A DNA stretch of 64,000 nucleotides from Candidatus Aalborgicola defluviihabitans (lineage in GTDB: Bacteria > Pseudomonadota > Gammaproteobacteria > Burkholderiales > Burkholderiaceae_C), in contig JADIXX010000008.1 of NCBI GenBank assembly GCA_016705575.1, positions 558,001 to 622,000 of the forward strand. The letters are read 5' to 3'. Positions 25,127 to 34,223 of the stretch are shown here, one piece after another. The notes beneath the pieces were generated by a model, which made no database searches, was not told where the DNA came from, and saw only the letters and a list, made by a program, of their open reading frames with translations. The position numbers and the translations under genes were made by a program. Each line of letters starts with the position of its first letter. Within the stretch, counting starts at the first letter, position 1.

Positions 25127-25456
25127 TCACATCAAGCGCTTGGGCGCTTCATGGTGATGGTCTTTCACTCGGTCCTTGTGGCGAACGACCTGACGGTCCA
25201 GCTTGTCAACCAGTTCGTCGACAGCGGCGTACAGGTCTTCATGGGAACTTTCAGCAAACATGTCGCTGCCTTTGACGTGGATATTGCATTCGGCACGTTG
25301 CCGGCGCTCCTTTTCCTTTTGCTTCTCAACGGTAAGTAGCACCTTGACATCAACCACCTGGTCAAAATGCCGCATGATTCGATCAAGCTTGGTCGTGACA
25401 TAACTACGCAGGGCCGGGGTAACTTCAAGATGGTGACCGCTGATCGTCAAGTTCAT
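25127..25456 (-). CDS. hpf: Ribosome hibernation promoting factor (short HPF/YfiA family)
   Basis: 109 residues, starting MNLTISGHHLEVTPALRSYV. The basic beta-alpha fold binds the 30S decoding region and promotes inactive 100S ribosomes in resting cells. The C-terminus is His-rich (DHHHEAPKRLM). The ribosome site GGAGG sits about 7 bp before the ATG. In many relatives rpoN lies upstream; here a rightward corA gene follows instead, after a 284-bp intergenic region. Confidence 0.93.
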   Translation of the reverse strand: MNLTISGHHLEVTPALRSYVTTKLDRIMRHFDQVVDVKVLLTVEKQKEKERRQRAECNIHVKGSDMFAESSHEDLYAAVDELVDKLDRQVVRHKDRVKDHHHEAPKRLM

Positions 25457-25740
25457 AAATAGCCTCCAGTTGCTCTCGGGTTAAAAATCTTGCACCGAAT
25501 GGGTGACAAGAACAGCATGCAAATCTTTCAAAATTTGACCGCCGCGAAATGACTATGCGCCCGAAAATGGCGAATTGCAACGCCTATTTACCTGCCGCAG
25601 CGCAGCATATTTACGTCTCACAAAATGCTATGTCCTAGCAAGCACGCGCCACCTTTGGCAATGCGATAATTTGAGAGGTACCACTTCTGGCGAGCACTTC
25701 TTGGAATCTGACCCCGATTGATGACCCCGATTGAACCACC
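25457..25740. promoter_or_regulatory. Intergenic region between hpf and corA with divergent promoters
   Basis: 284 bp, AT-richer than the genes. On the plus strand TGCGATAAT at 25662-25670 is an extended -10 element about 70 bp before the corA ATG; no good -35 is visible. The hpf ribosome site GGAGG is at its left edge. No repeat, RNA gene or Mg2+ leader could be recognised by eye. Confidence 0.45.
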
Positions 25741-26727
25741 ATGCTCAATATTTTCACGCTCGCCAACGGGCGCCTCTTTCAGGAAGAGATCGAATCACTG
25801 GAAGAACTGTCGCAGTTTCAACCCATTTGGGTCGATCTGGAGTCACCTACGGTTGAGGAAAAGCGCTGGGTCAAACAGTACTATGGCCTCTCCATTCCCG
25901 AAGACGCTATGGATGAGGACATCGAAGAGTCCGCGCGCTTCTACGAAGAAGACAACGGTGAACTACACATCCGCAGTGACTTCCTGATCGCCGACGACAA
26001 CGACCCGCGCACAGTTCGGGTTGCATTCATCCTGAACCAGGTCAACAGTGAACTCAAGAGCAAGGGTGTGCTGTTTTCCATCCACGATGAAGACGTCCCC
26101 GTGTTTCGACTGTTGCGTATGCGCGCGCGCAGGGCACCAGGCCTCATCGAAGATGCCAAGGAAGTGTTGCTCAAGCTGTTCGATGCCGATGCCGAATACT
26201 CTGCCGACACGCTGGAAGGTATTTATGACAATCTCGAAAAGGTAAGTACCCAGGTGCTTTCCGGCGACGTCACGGATGCGCTTGCAAGCGTGGTGCTGGG
26301 GTCCATTGCCCGCCACGAGGACATGAACGGGCGCATTCGTCGCAACGTGATGGACACGCGTCGTGCCGTGAGCTTCATGATGCGCAGCAAGATGCTCAAT
26401 GGCGAGCAATTTGAGGAAGCGCGCCAGATTCTGCGAGACATCGACTCACTCGATTCGCACACTGCCTTCCTGTTCGACAAGATCAACTTCTTGATGGATG
26501 CCACCGTCGGTTTTATCAATATCAACCAGAACAAGATCATCAAAATTTTCTCTGTGGCCAGCGTGGCCTTGCTGCCACCAACCCTGATCGCCAGCATTTA
26601 TGGCATGAACTTCAAGGCCATGCCGGAGCTGGACTGGAGCCTGGGCTACCCCTATGCACTGGCAGTGATGATCGCCAGCGCCTTGGTACCTATGTGGTAC
26701 TTCCGCAAACGCGGTTGGTTGAAATAG
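25741..26727 (+). CDS. corA: Magnesium/cobalt transporter CorA
   Basis: 328 residues: a cytoplasmic alpha/beta funnel domain and two C-terminal helices (about 265-288 and 298-318), with YGMNF between them, the selectivity motif of CorA Mg2+ channels. Length is standard. The short C-terminus ends KRGWLK, basic as expected for the cytoplasmic ring. mtnA begins 17 bp after its stop in the same direction, so corA may head an operon with the methylthioadenosine genes. Confidence 0.95.
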   Translation: MLNIFTLANGRLFQEEIESLEELSQFQPIWVDLESPTVEEKRWVKQYYGLSIPEDAMDEDIEESARFYEEDNGELHIRSDFLIADDNDPRTVRVAFILNQVNSELKSKGVLFSIHDEDVPVFRLLRMRARRAPGLIEDAKEVLLKLFDADAEYSADTLEGIYDNLEKVSTQVLSGDVTDALASVVLGSIARHEDMNGRIRRNVMDTRRAVSFMMRSKMLNGEQFEEARQILRDIDSLDSHTAFLFDKINFLMDATVGFININQNKIIKIFSVASVALLPPTLIASIYGMNFKAMPELDWSLGYPYALAVMIASALVPMWYFRKRGWLK

Positions 26728-26744
26728 GTGCGTGTCTCACGTCC

Positions 26745-27851
26745 ATGAAAGTAGACGGCATTCCATACCGCACCATTTGGCTTAAGCCAGGGGACGCGCG
26801 TGTGGTGCAAATCATCGACCAGACCCGGTTACCCCATGCCTTCGAGGTGGTCGATCTGCATACCGTTCAGGATATATGCAGCGCCATCCGGGACATGACC
26901 GTGCGCGGGGCTGGACTAATCGGCGCCTGCGCAGCCTATGGCATGTACCTGGCCACTTTGGAGGCACCTGAATCAGGTTTTACCGATTTCATGGCACGGG
27001 CAGGCGCCGCACTGAAGGCAACACGACCCACTGCGGCCAATCTGGCATGGGCCGTAGACCGCATGGCACAGGCCATTAACTCAGGCACCGCACCTGATCA
27101 GCAACGCACGATAGCCCGAGAGGCAGCACAAGCCATCGCCGATGAGGATACCGAATACTGTCGGCGCATCGGCGTGCATGGACTACCCCTGATCGCCGCA
27201 CTGTCGCGGCGCAAACTGGGCCAGACGGTCAATATCCTGACGCACTGCAATGCGGGCTGGCTGGCATTTGTTGACGGCGGCTCGGCCACGGCACCCATCT
27301 ATGCTGCCCACGATGCCGATATACCGGTACACGTTTGGGTGGACGAAACCCGCCCCCGCAACCAGGGCGCCAGCCTGACCGCCTGGGAGTTGGGACAACA
27401 TGGTGTGCCGCACACCCTGATTGCCGACAATGCCGGCGGGCACCTGATGCAGCACGGATTGGTGGACATGGTCATCACCGGTGCCGACCGGGTCACCCGC
27501 AACGGCGATGTAGCCAACAAGATCGGCACCTATCTCAAGGCCCTGGCTGCACGTGACAATGAAATTCCCTTTTACGTTGCCTTGCCTTCATCTACGTTAG
27601 ATTTCTCCCTGCACGATGGCATTGCCAACATCCCAATCGAGGAACGTGACGCCGATGAAGTGCGCTTCATGACAGGCCTGACTGCGGCGGGTACGGTGGA
27701 ATGTGTGCGCATTTGCCCAGCGACAACACCAGCCCGCAACTGGGGCTTTGATGTCACACCAGCCCGGTTGGTGACGCAATTGATCTGTGAACGTGGCCTT
27801 TGTGCTGCCACTGAAGACGCCATCCTTTCGCTGTTCCCGGAGCACCGCTAG
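26745..27851 (+). CDS. mtnA: S-methyl-5-thioribose-1-phosphate isomerase
   Basis: 368 residues from the ATG at 26745 (MKVDGIPYRTIW), chosen because an upstream ATG would run into the corA end. It isomerises methylthioribose-1-phosphate to methylthioribulose-1-phosphate. Signatures are MTVRGAGLIGACAAYGMYLA, ILTHCNAGWLA with the catalytic Cys, and the Asp in VITGADRVTRNGDVANKIG. The stop is immediately followed by the start of the class II aldolase gene, and mtnP comes next; substrate and product therefore connect all three. Confidence 0.95.
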   Translation: MKVDGIPYRTIWLKPGDARVVQIIDQTRLPHAFEVVDLHTVQDICSAIRDMTVRGAGLIGACAAYGMYLATLEAPESGFTDFMARAGAALKATRPTAANLAWAVDRMAQAINSGTAPDQQRTIAREAAQAIADEDTEYCRRIGVHGLPLIAALSRRKLGQTVNILTHCNAGWLAFVDGGSATAPIYAAHDADIPVHVWVDETRPRNQGASLTAWELGQHGVPHTLIADNAGGHLMQHGLVDMVITGADRVTRNGDVANKIGTYLKALAARDNEIPFYVALPSSTLDFSLHDGIANIPIEERDADEVRFMTGLTAAGTVECVRICPATTPARNWGFDVTPARLVTQLICERGLCAATEDAILSLFPEHR

Positions 27852-28457
27852 ATGGACGAAGGATACGTCAAATATGTGGCGGAGCGTCGTGACGGGATAG
27901 TGCCGCACTCCGCCCAACTGGACGAACTCAACCAGGCACGGACTGCGCTGTTTGACCTGGGATTGATTGGCGTCTATCCCGACGGAGTCGGCTACGGCAA
28001 CCTGAGCTTTCGCAATAGTGGCAACCAGTTTGTGATCACCGCCAGCGCCACGGGCGCCCTGCGTACATTGCAATCGGAACAGTTTTGTTTGGTGGAGTCA
28101 TTCGCGGTAGAGAACAACTGCGTACAGTCCATGGGATCGCTACCCGCCTCGTCCGAGTCCATGACGCATGGCGCTATCTATGCCGCCCAGCCCTTGGTGC
28201 ATTGGGTGATGCACGTGCACAGCCGGGTATTGTTTGACGACCTGCTGCGCCGGCTTGCGCCATCAACTTCTGCAGACATTCCTTATGGAACTCCCGCCAT
28301 GGCGCGCAGCGTCGGAGCATTGGTGGCTACGCAGCAGCAACTGCCGTTCGTATTTGTCATGGCCGGCCACGACGAAGGTGTGGTTGCCTGCGGAGCGAAC
28401 ATGCCATCCACCTTGCAGGCCCTGCTTGCATCGCTTCAAAGGACATCAGAAACATGA
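27852..28457 (+). CDS. Class II aldolase/adducin-family protein (probable methylthioribulose-1-phosphate aldolase)
   Basis: 201 residues. Class II aldolase signs: GYGNLSFRNSGNQFVITASA, LPASSESMTHGAIY with the catalytic-type Glu, MHVHS with two zinc-ligand histidines (about 119-123), and GHDEGVVACG with the third. It lies flush against mtnA (stop-start with no gap) and overlaps mtnP by four bases. It probably acts on methylthioribulose-1-phosphate, either as an aldolase yielding DHAP and methylthioacetaldehyde (Ald2 type) or as the dehydratase MtnB. No mtnC, mtnD or mtnE is nearby, which favours the aldolase. Family is sure, reaction is inferred. Confidence 0.75.
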   Translation: MDEGYVKYVAERRDGIVPHSAQLDELNQARTALFDLGLIGVYPDGVGYGNLSFRNSGNQFVITASATGALRTLQSEQFCLVESFAVENNCVQSMGSLPASSESMTHGAIYAAQPLVHWVMHVHSRVLFDDLLRRLAPSTSADIPYGTPAMARSVGALVATQQQLPFVFVMAGHDEGVVACGANMPSTLQALLASLQRTSET

Positions 28458-29215
28458 TCCGAATCGGCATTATTGGTGGCAGCGGCCTGGACAATCCGGA
28501 CATCCTGGTGGGCGCTTACGACACGCTGGTTAATACCCGTTGGGGGGACCCCTCTGCCCCCCTGAAGCGGGGAACAATTGCAGGAGTCGAGGTGGCAATA
28601 CTGGGTCGTCATGGCCGCGCGCACACCATCCCACCCAGCCAGGTCAACTACCGCGCCAATATTCAGGCACTAGAGGCTGCGGGTTGCACCCACATCCTTG
28701 CAACAACGGCAGTGGGGTCGCTACGCGAAGAGATTGGCCGGGGTGACTTGGTCATCCTGGACCAATTCATCGACTTCACCAAGCAGCGTGCCATGACGTT
28801 CCACGAACAATTTGCGTCCCATCAACCAGTGCACACACCCATGGCCGACCCGTTCAACCCAGACCTGCGGGCCACCTTGATTGATGTTTGCAAACGCAAT
28901 GGTTTTGCCTTTCATCCCACCGGAACCGTGGTGACGATAGAGGGTCCTCGTTTCTCGACGCGGGCAGAGTCCAGGATGTTTCGCGCCTGGGGTGCTGACG
29001 TCATCAACATGTCCATCGCCACCGAAGCGGCCCTGGCTAACGAGGCCAAAATCCCTTACGCTGCGGTAGCCATGAGTACCGACTATGACTGCTGGAAGAC
29101 CGATGAAGAACCCGTGAGCTGGGATGCGATTCTGGCGGTCTTCAACAGCAACGCGAAAAAGGTCACGACCTTACTGATGGAGGCCATTCCACAAATTGCA
29201 GCCCACAGTGGTTAG
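28454..29215 (+). CDS. mtnP: S-methyl-5'-thioadenosine phosphorylase
   Basis: 253 residues. It splits methylthioadenosine with phosphate into adenine and methylthioribose-1-phosphate, the substrate of MtnA. The phosphate-binding start IIGGSGLDNPD, GRHGRAHTIPPSQVNYRANI, TAVGSLREEI and NMSIATEAALANE are typical of the MtnP branch of the purine phosphorylase family. The ATG overlaps the aldolase stop (ATGA). It converges on fadD with 15 bp between the stops. Confidence 0.93.
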   Translation: MIRIGIIGGSGLDNPDILVGAYDTLVNTRWGDPSAPLKRGTIAGVEVAILGRHGRAHTIPPSQVNYRANIQALEAAGCTHILATTAVGSLREEIGRGDLVILDQFIDFTKQRAMTFHEQFASHQPVHTPMADPFNPDLRATLIDVCKRNGFAFHPTGTVVTIEGPRFSTRAESRMFRAWGADVINMSIATEAALANEAKIPYAAVAMSTDYDCWKTDEEPVSWDAILAVFNSNAKKVTTLLMEAIPQIAAHSG

Positions 29216-29230
29216 AAAAACAAAACCACC

Positions 29231-30904
29231 CTATTTGTCGCGCAACTCCCTGCGCAGAATCTTGCCCACTGGTGTCTTGGGCAACTCGGAGCGGAACTCA
29301 ATTACCTTGGGTTGTTTGTAACCAGTCAGATTTTCCTTACAAAAGGCGCGTACAGCCTCTTCGGTGAGATTGGGGTCCTTCTTGACGATAACCAGTTTGA
29401 CTGCCTCGCCGGACTTGGCATCGCTCACGCCCACGCAGGCGCACTCCAACACGCCCGGCATCTGCGCCACCACGTCCTCCAACTCGGTCGGGAAGACGTT
29501 GAAGCCGCTAACCAGAATCATGTCTTTCTTGCGGTCCACGATTTTGAAGAACCCGCGTTCGTCCACCACACCCACGTCACCGGTCTTGAAGAAACCGTCG
29601 GCAGTCATGGCCTTGGCCGTCTCATCCGGGCGTTGCCAGTAGCCAGCCATCACCTGCGGACCCTTGATAGCAATCTCACCAGCCTGACCGGGAGGCGATT
29701 CATTGCCATCATCATCCAGCAGCTTCATGAACGTATTGGGCAGGGGCACGCCAATGGTTCCGGTGTACTCAGTGGCGGTGACCACATTACAACTGGCAGA
29801 TGGCGAGGTTTCGCTCAAGCCGTAGCCTTCACAAATGGGGCAACCCGTCTTCTCGAACCACAACTTGGCCACACTGCTCTGTACCGCCGTGCCACCTCCA
29901 ACTGAGACCTTCAAATGGCTCCAGTCGACGGTATTGAAATCGGGGTGATTGGCCAATCCATTGAACAGGGTATTGACGGCTGGGAACGAATGGATGGTGT
30001 GATTGCGGAGTTCCTTGAGCACACCAGCAATATCACGCGGATTTGGAATCAGAATCAGCTTGCCGCCCATGCGCATCGATAACATCATGCCCACTGTGAA
30101 CGCGAAGATGTGGTACAGCGGCAGCGCGCAAACCCCGGTGGTCTGTTCGTTGGCCGGTATTTGGTACATCACCGGGTTGTTCCACGCTTCCGATTGCAGC
30201 ACATTGGCAATCAGGTTGCGGTGCAGCAGCACCGCCCCTTTGGATACGCCCGTGGTACCACCGGTGTACTGCAGCACGGCCACGTCGTCGGCCTTGATGT
30301 CCGGCTTTTTGAACGGCGCCTTGGTCCCGACGGCAATGGCGGCATTGAATCGAACCGCTTCGGGCAAGCTGTACGCGGGCACCATTTTCTTGACGCTGCG
30401 TACAACGTAGTTGACCAAAGCGCCTTTGAGCAATCCCAACTGATCGCCCATCGCGCACAAGACCACATGCTTAATGGGCGTTGCGGAAATGCACTTTTCC
30501 AGCGTGTTTGCAAAGTTCTCAATGATGACGATGGCTTTGGAACCCGAATCCTTGAGTTGGTGTTGCAACTCGCGCGGCGTGTACAAAGGATTGACATTCA
30601 CCACAACAAAGCCGGCACGCAAGATGCCAGCTACAACCACAGGATACTGCGGCACATTGGGCATCATGATCGCCACGCGATCACCCTTGGTCAAACCCAG
30701 GCTCTGCAAATACGCCCCAAACGCCTGGCTCAAACTATCAGTCTGGGCATAGGTAACATCCTTCCCCATGAAGTTGTAGGCCACACGGTTAGCGTATTTC
30801 TGAAAACTTTCTTCCATCAACGCCACCAAAGAGGTGTAGGCAGAAACATTGATGTCGGCTGGCACCCCTTCGGGGTAACTACTGAGCCAAATGCGGTCTG
30901 TCAT
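29231..30904 (-). CDS. fadD: Long-chain fatty-acid-CoA ligase
   Basis: 557 residues from the ATG at 30902-30904 (MTDRIWLSSYPEGVPADI); the frame is open upstream to 30997, but that extension is unlike the family. It activates fatty acids to acyl-CoA through an adenylate. The AMP-binding P-loop YTGGTTGVSKGA, EGYGLSETSP, the hinge DRKKDMILVSGFNV and the catalytic Lys in PKTPVGKILRREL are all intact. It is FadD-like of the beta-oxidation type. It lies downstream of pntB in the same direction, separated by a large inverted repeat. Confidence 0.93.
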   Translation of the reverse strand: MTDRIWLSSYPEGVPADINVSAYTSLVALMEESFQKYANRVAYNFMGKDVTYAQTDSLSQAFGAYLQSLGLTKGDRVAIMMPNVPQYPVVVAGILRAGFVVVNVNPLYTPRELQHQLKDSGSKAIVIIENFANTLEKCISATPIKHVVLCAMGDQLGLLKGALVNYVVRSVKKMVPAYSLPEAVRFNAAIAVGTKAPFKKPDIKADDVAVLQYTGGTTGVSKGAVLLHRNLIANVLQSEAWNNPVMYQIPANEQTTGVCALPLYHIFAFTVGMMLSMRMGGKLILIPNPRDIAGVLKELRNHTIHSFPAVNTLFNGLANHPDFNTVDWSHLKVSVGGGTAVQSSVAKLWFEKTGCPICEGYGLSETSPSASCNVVTATEYTGTIGVPLPNTFMKLLDDDGNESPPGQAGEIAIKGPQVMAGYWQRPDETAKAMTADGFFKTGDVGVVDERGFFKIVDRKKDMILVSGFNVFPTELEDVVAQMPGVLECACVGVSDAKSGEAVKLVIVKKDPNLTEEAVRAFCKENLTGYKQPKVIEFRSELPKTPVGKILRRELRDK

Positions 30905-30950
30905 GCTTGCCTGTCCCATCTGTGATGTAACCAGATATTCTGCCTTTGAA

Positions 30951-30996
30951 TGGCTAGGGTCACCACTTGGATAACCCTTGGTGTTTTCCCTAGCCA
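30951..30996. repeat. Long inverted repeat between pntB and fadD
   Basis: TGGCTAGGG (30951-30959) pairs with CCCTAGCCA (30988-30996). Inside it CACCA (30961-30965) pairs with TGGTG (30979-30983), giving a two-tier hairpin. No T-run follows on either strand, so it may be a processing site, an attenuator or a protein-binding palindrome rather than a simple terminator. Confidence 0.6.
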
Positions 30997-31004
30997 AACC
31001 GAAG

Positions 31005-32423
31005 TCAAGCCTTCAACGCGGTCAGGACTTCGTCCAGCATCTTCTTGGCGTCGCCAAACAGCATGCGGTTGTTTTCTTTGTAGAACAGGGGGTTGTCGAC
31101 GCCCGCGTAACCGGACGCCATGCTTCGCTTCATCACGATGGACGTCTTGGCCTTCCAGACCTCCAGCACCGGCATACCCGCGATGGGGCTGCTCGGGTCA
31201 TCCTGCGCTGAAGGATTGACGATGTCGTTGGCGCCAATCACCATGCTCACATCAGTATCGGGAAAGTCGTCATTCAACTCATCCATTTCGAACACAATGT
31301 CGTAGGGCACCTTGGCCTCGGCCAGCAACACGTTCATGTGGCCTGGCATCCGTCCGGCCACCGGATGGATACCGAAACGCACGTTCACGCCCTTCTCACG
31401 CAGAAATTTGGTGATTTCGAACACGGTGTGCTGGGCCTGCGCGACCGCCATGCCATAGCCCGGAACGATGATCACATTTTTTGCTTCGCGCAGCAGTTCT
31501 GCCGTTTCGAGGGCGTTGATTGGAACTGCCTCACCCACCGGTTGGGCTGCGTCACCTGAAGATTTGGGAGCCGCACTGGCAGTGCCGAAACCACCTGCAA
31601 TCACGCTGATGAAGCTGCGATTCATGGCATTGCACATGATGTAAGACAGAATGGCACCGCTGGAGCCCACCAGGGCACCCACCACAATCAGCAAATCGTT
31701 GGACAACATGAAACCGGTGGCCGCTGCAGCCCAGCCGGAATAGCTGTTGAGCATGGAAACCACCACCGGCATGTCTGCGCCGCCAATGGCCATCACCATG
31801 TGCACGCCAAACAGCAATGCAACCACGGTCATCACGATCAACGGCATCGTGCCAGTGGCCACATCATGGGCGTTCATGAACTCGCGCCCAAAATAGATCA
31901 CGATCAACAAGCCCGCCAGGTTGAGCCAATGGCGCCCCGGCAGCAGCACCGGGCTGCCACCGATGCGGCCCGACAACTTGCCAAACGCAATCACAGAGCC
32001 CGCAAAGGTGACGGCACCAATGAAAATACCGACATAGATTTCAATTTCGTGGATCGACTTGGCCGCGCCTTCAAAACCTTTGGAAGCCTCGGGGTCAATG
32101 AACGTCGCAAAACCCACCAACATGGCTGCCAGACCCACCATGCTGTGCATCAGTGCGACCAGTTCGGGCATTTGGGTCATTTGGACCGTGCGAGCGGCAT
32201 AAATGCCGATGCCCGCACCGATCAGCATGGCGACGACGATCCAGGGGATGCCGGCCATCGTGACCTTTGGACCGAAGACGGTGGCCAATACCGCCAACGT
32301 CATACCGATCATGCCGTAGAGGTTGCCGCGCAAGGCGGTCGTTTGGTTGGACAGGCCACCCAGACTGAGGATAAAAAGTATGGTCGCACCAATGTAGGAG
32401 ACCGTTGCCAATTCTGCAGACAT
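31005..32423 (-). CDS. pntB: NAD(P) transhydrogenase beta subunit
   Basis: 472 residues: about nine membrane helices to residue about 265 followed by the NADP(H)-binding domain III with IVPGYGMAVAQAQHTVFE, GIHPVAGRMPGHMNVLL and VIGANDIVNPSA. With PntA it couples proton flow across the inner membrane to hydride transfer from NADH to NADP+, supplying NADPH, for example for glutathione reduction and biosynthesis. It starts 15 bp after pntA. Confidence 0.97.
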   Translation of the reverse strand: MSAELATVSYIGATILFILSLGGLSNQTTALRGNLYGMIGMTLAVLATVFGPKVTMAGIPWIVVAMLIGAGIGIYAARTVQMTQMPELVALMHSMVGLAAMLVGFATFIDPEASKGFEGAAKSIHEIEIYVGIFIGAVTFAGSVIAFGKLSGRIGGSPVLLPGRHWLNLAGLLIVIYFGREFMNAHDVATGTMPLIVMTVVALLFGVHMVMAIGGADMPVVVSMLNSYSGWAAAATGFMLSNDLLIVVGALVGSSGAILSYIMCNAMNRSFISVIAGGFGTASAAPKSSGDAAQPVGEAVPINALETAELLREAKNVIIVPGYGMAVAQAQHTVFEITKFLREKGVNVRFGIHPVAGRMPGHMNVLLAEAKVPYDIVFEMDELNDDFPDTDVSMVIGANDIVNPSAQDDPSSPIAGMPVLEVWKAKTSIVMKRSMASGYAGVDNPLFYKENNRMLFGDAKKMLDEVLTALKA

Positions 32424-32438
32424 CTGTCGTTTCCTTAC

Positions 32439-34049
32439 TTATTTACGGAACATGGCCAGCATGCGCTGGGTAACGGCAAAGCCGCCGAACATATTGATGG
32501 CCGTCAGCACTATGCCTGCTGCAGCCACCCAGCTGATGACACTATTGGGCCTATCTACCGCATTGGCCAATGGCGACACCTGAATCAGGGCGCCAATGGC
32601 AATGATGCTGCTGATGGCATTGGTCACGCTCATCAGCGGTGTATGCAGCGCCGGCTTCACGTTCCAGACCACCATGTAGCCCACAAAACAGGCCAGCACA
32701 AACACGGTGAAGTGCGACAAGAACTCTTTGGGTGCCGACGTTCCGACGACCCAGAACAACAGGGCCATCACACCGAACAGAATGGCGAGCTTGTTCCCGG
32801 CCATGGGTTCACTGACCGCCCCATGCCCCTTCTTGGCGGCCGCTGCGAGAACAGGTTTGGCAGCCGCAGACGCAGCGGGTGCCGCTGGCAACGTAGGCGC
32901 AGGTGCTGGCCAAGTGATCTTGCCTTCCTTGATGACGGTCAGACCGCGGATGGCATCGTCTTCCATATTGACGTTGATGATCCCGTCCTTGGTCTTGCAC
33001 AGCTCTTCGGCAAGGCGGAACAGGTTGTTTCCATACAGCGTTGACGATTGCTTGGCCAGGCGCGAGGCCAGGTCGGTGTAACCGACGATGGTCACACCGT
33101 ACTTGACCACCGCTTGACCTGGCTCGGTCAGCTCGCAGTTGCCACCCTGCTCGGCCGCCATGTCGACGATCACACTGCCGGGCTTCATGCTTTTCACCAT
33201 CTCGGCGGTAATGAGCTTGGGTGCAGGCTTTCCGGGGATGAGGGCGGTGGTGATGATGATGTCCGCCTCGCGAGCCTGTTGGGCGTACATATCGCGTTGG
33301 GCTTGCTGGAAACCTTCGCTCATCACCTTGGCATAACCGCCACCGCCGGAACCTTCCTCCTCGTATTCAACCTTCACAAATTCACCACCCAGCGACTTGA
33401 CCTGGTCGGCCACTTCGGCTCGGGTATCGTTGGCGCGCACGATGGCGCCGAGGTTGGCGGCCGTTCCGATCGCCGCCAAACCGGCCACACCGGCACCGGC
33501 GATAAAAACCTTGGCCGGCGGCACCTTGCCTGCCGCCGTGATCTGGCCATTGAAGAAGCGTCCAAAGGCGTTGGCCGCCTCAATGACGGCGCGGTAGCCA
33601 GTGACACCGGCCATGGATGTCAACGCATCCATCTTCTGCGCGCGACTCAGCATGCGCGGCAGCGCGTCGATCGACAACACGTTCACGTTCCTGGCGGCAA
33701 GCTGCTGCATCAGTTCCGGGTTCTGGGCTGGCCAGATGAACCCGATCAGCGTTGCGCCCTCGCGCAGCAGGCCTACCTCTTCTGACGTCGGCCCCCGGAC
33801 CTTGAATACGATATCCGACGCGGCCCACAAATTGGCGGCACCGTCAATCACTTCGGCACCCGCTGCACGGTAGGCGTCGTCACTGAAATTGGCCAAGTCC
33901 CCTGCGCCAGACTCCACAGCCACCTTGAAGCCCAGTTTGATGAGCTTTTCGACGACCTCGGGGACCGTTGCCACACGTTTTTCACCCGGGAAAATCTCGC
34001 GCGGGACGCCAATGCGTTGCGCCGTTTCTGTGGATACACCAGTTTGCAT
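32439..34049 (-). CDS. pntA: NAD(P) transhydrogenase alpha subunit (fused alpha1-alpha2)
   Basis: 536 residues from the ATG at 34047-34049, set by GAGGAG 7 bp upstream; an ATG six codons earlier overlaps that site and is rejected. Domain I (about 1-385) binds NAD(H) with the Rossmann GAGVAGLAAIGTAANLGA. An Ala/Pro-rich linker (about 390-425) joins it to three or four membrane helices at the C-terminus. Many alphaproteobacteria split this into PntAA and PntAB; here it is one chain as in E. coli. pntB follows by 15 bp. Confidence 0.96.
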   Translation of the reverse strand: MQTGVSTETAQRIGVPREIFPGEKRVATVPEVVEKLIKLGFKVAVESGAGDLANFSDDAYRAAGAEVIDGAANLWAASDIVFKVRGPTSEEVGLLREGATLIGFIWPAQNPELMQQLAARNVNVLSIDALPRMLSRAQKMDALTSMAGVTGYRAVIEAANAFGRFFNGQITAAGKVPPAKVFIAGAGVAGLAAIGTAANLGAIVRANDTRAEVADQVKSLGGEFVKVEYEEEGSGGGGYAKVMSEGFQQAQRDMYAQQAREADIIITTALIPGKPAPKLITAEMVKSMKPGSVIVDMAAEQGGNCELTEPGQAVVKYGVTIVGYTDLASRLAKQSSTLYGNNLFRLAEELCKTKDGIINVNMEDDAIRGLTVIKEGKITWPAPAPTLPAAPAASAAAKPVLAAAAKKGHGAVSEPMAGNKLAILFGVMALLFWVVGTSAPKEFLSHFTVFVLACFVGYMVVWNVKPALHTPLMSVTNAISSIIAIGALIQVSPLANAVDRPNSVISWVAAAGIVLTAINMFGGFAVTQRMLAMFRK

Positions 34050-34223
34050 GAAGCGACTCCTCGACAAGTTATTCCAACTATCCCGACGTCTGCGACAACA
34101 GGGTTACTGTCCGGGACGTAAGCAACCTGAAAGCTTAACTGAATTTAGGGCGCTTCTCGGCAGGGGTACTAGTGACATGTGTCAAACTAGCGTTAGTTAG
34201 GCAACTCCCCCGGAGAATCAGGC
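34050..34223. promoter_or_regulatory. Divergent pntA / NUDIX promoter region
   Basis: 174 bp between divergent starts. GAGGAG (minus strand) serves pntA. CCCCCGGAGAATC lies just before the NUDIX ATG, with GGAGA as ribosome site. No operator or repeat could be recognised. Confidence 0.5.

Noticed and set aside
25457..25740. rpoN or a small RNA next to hpf
   Set aside because: The region contains no open frame of any size with sigma-54 features, and no RNA structure I can recognise; rpoN must be elsewhere.
31800..33044. 414-codon plus-strand frame over pntA/pntB
   Set aside because: It spans the junction of two well-supported genes in the opposite direction; the His/Gln/Arg-rich translation is typical of antisense.
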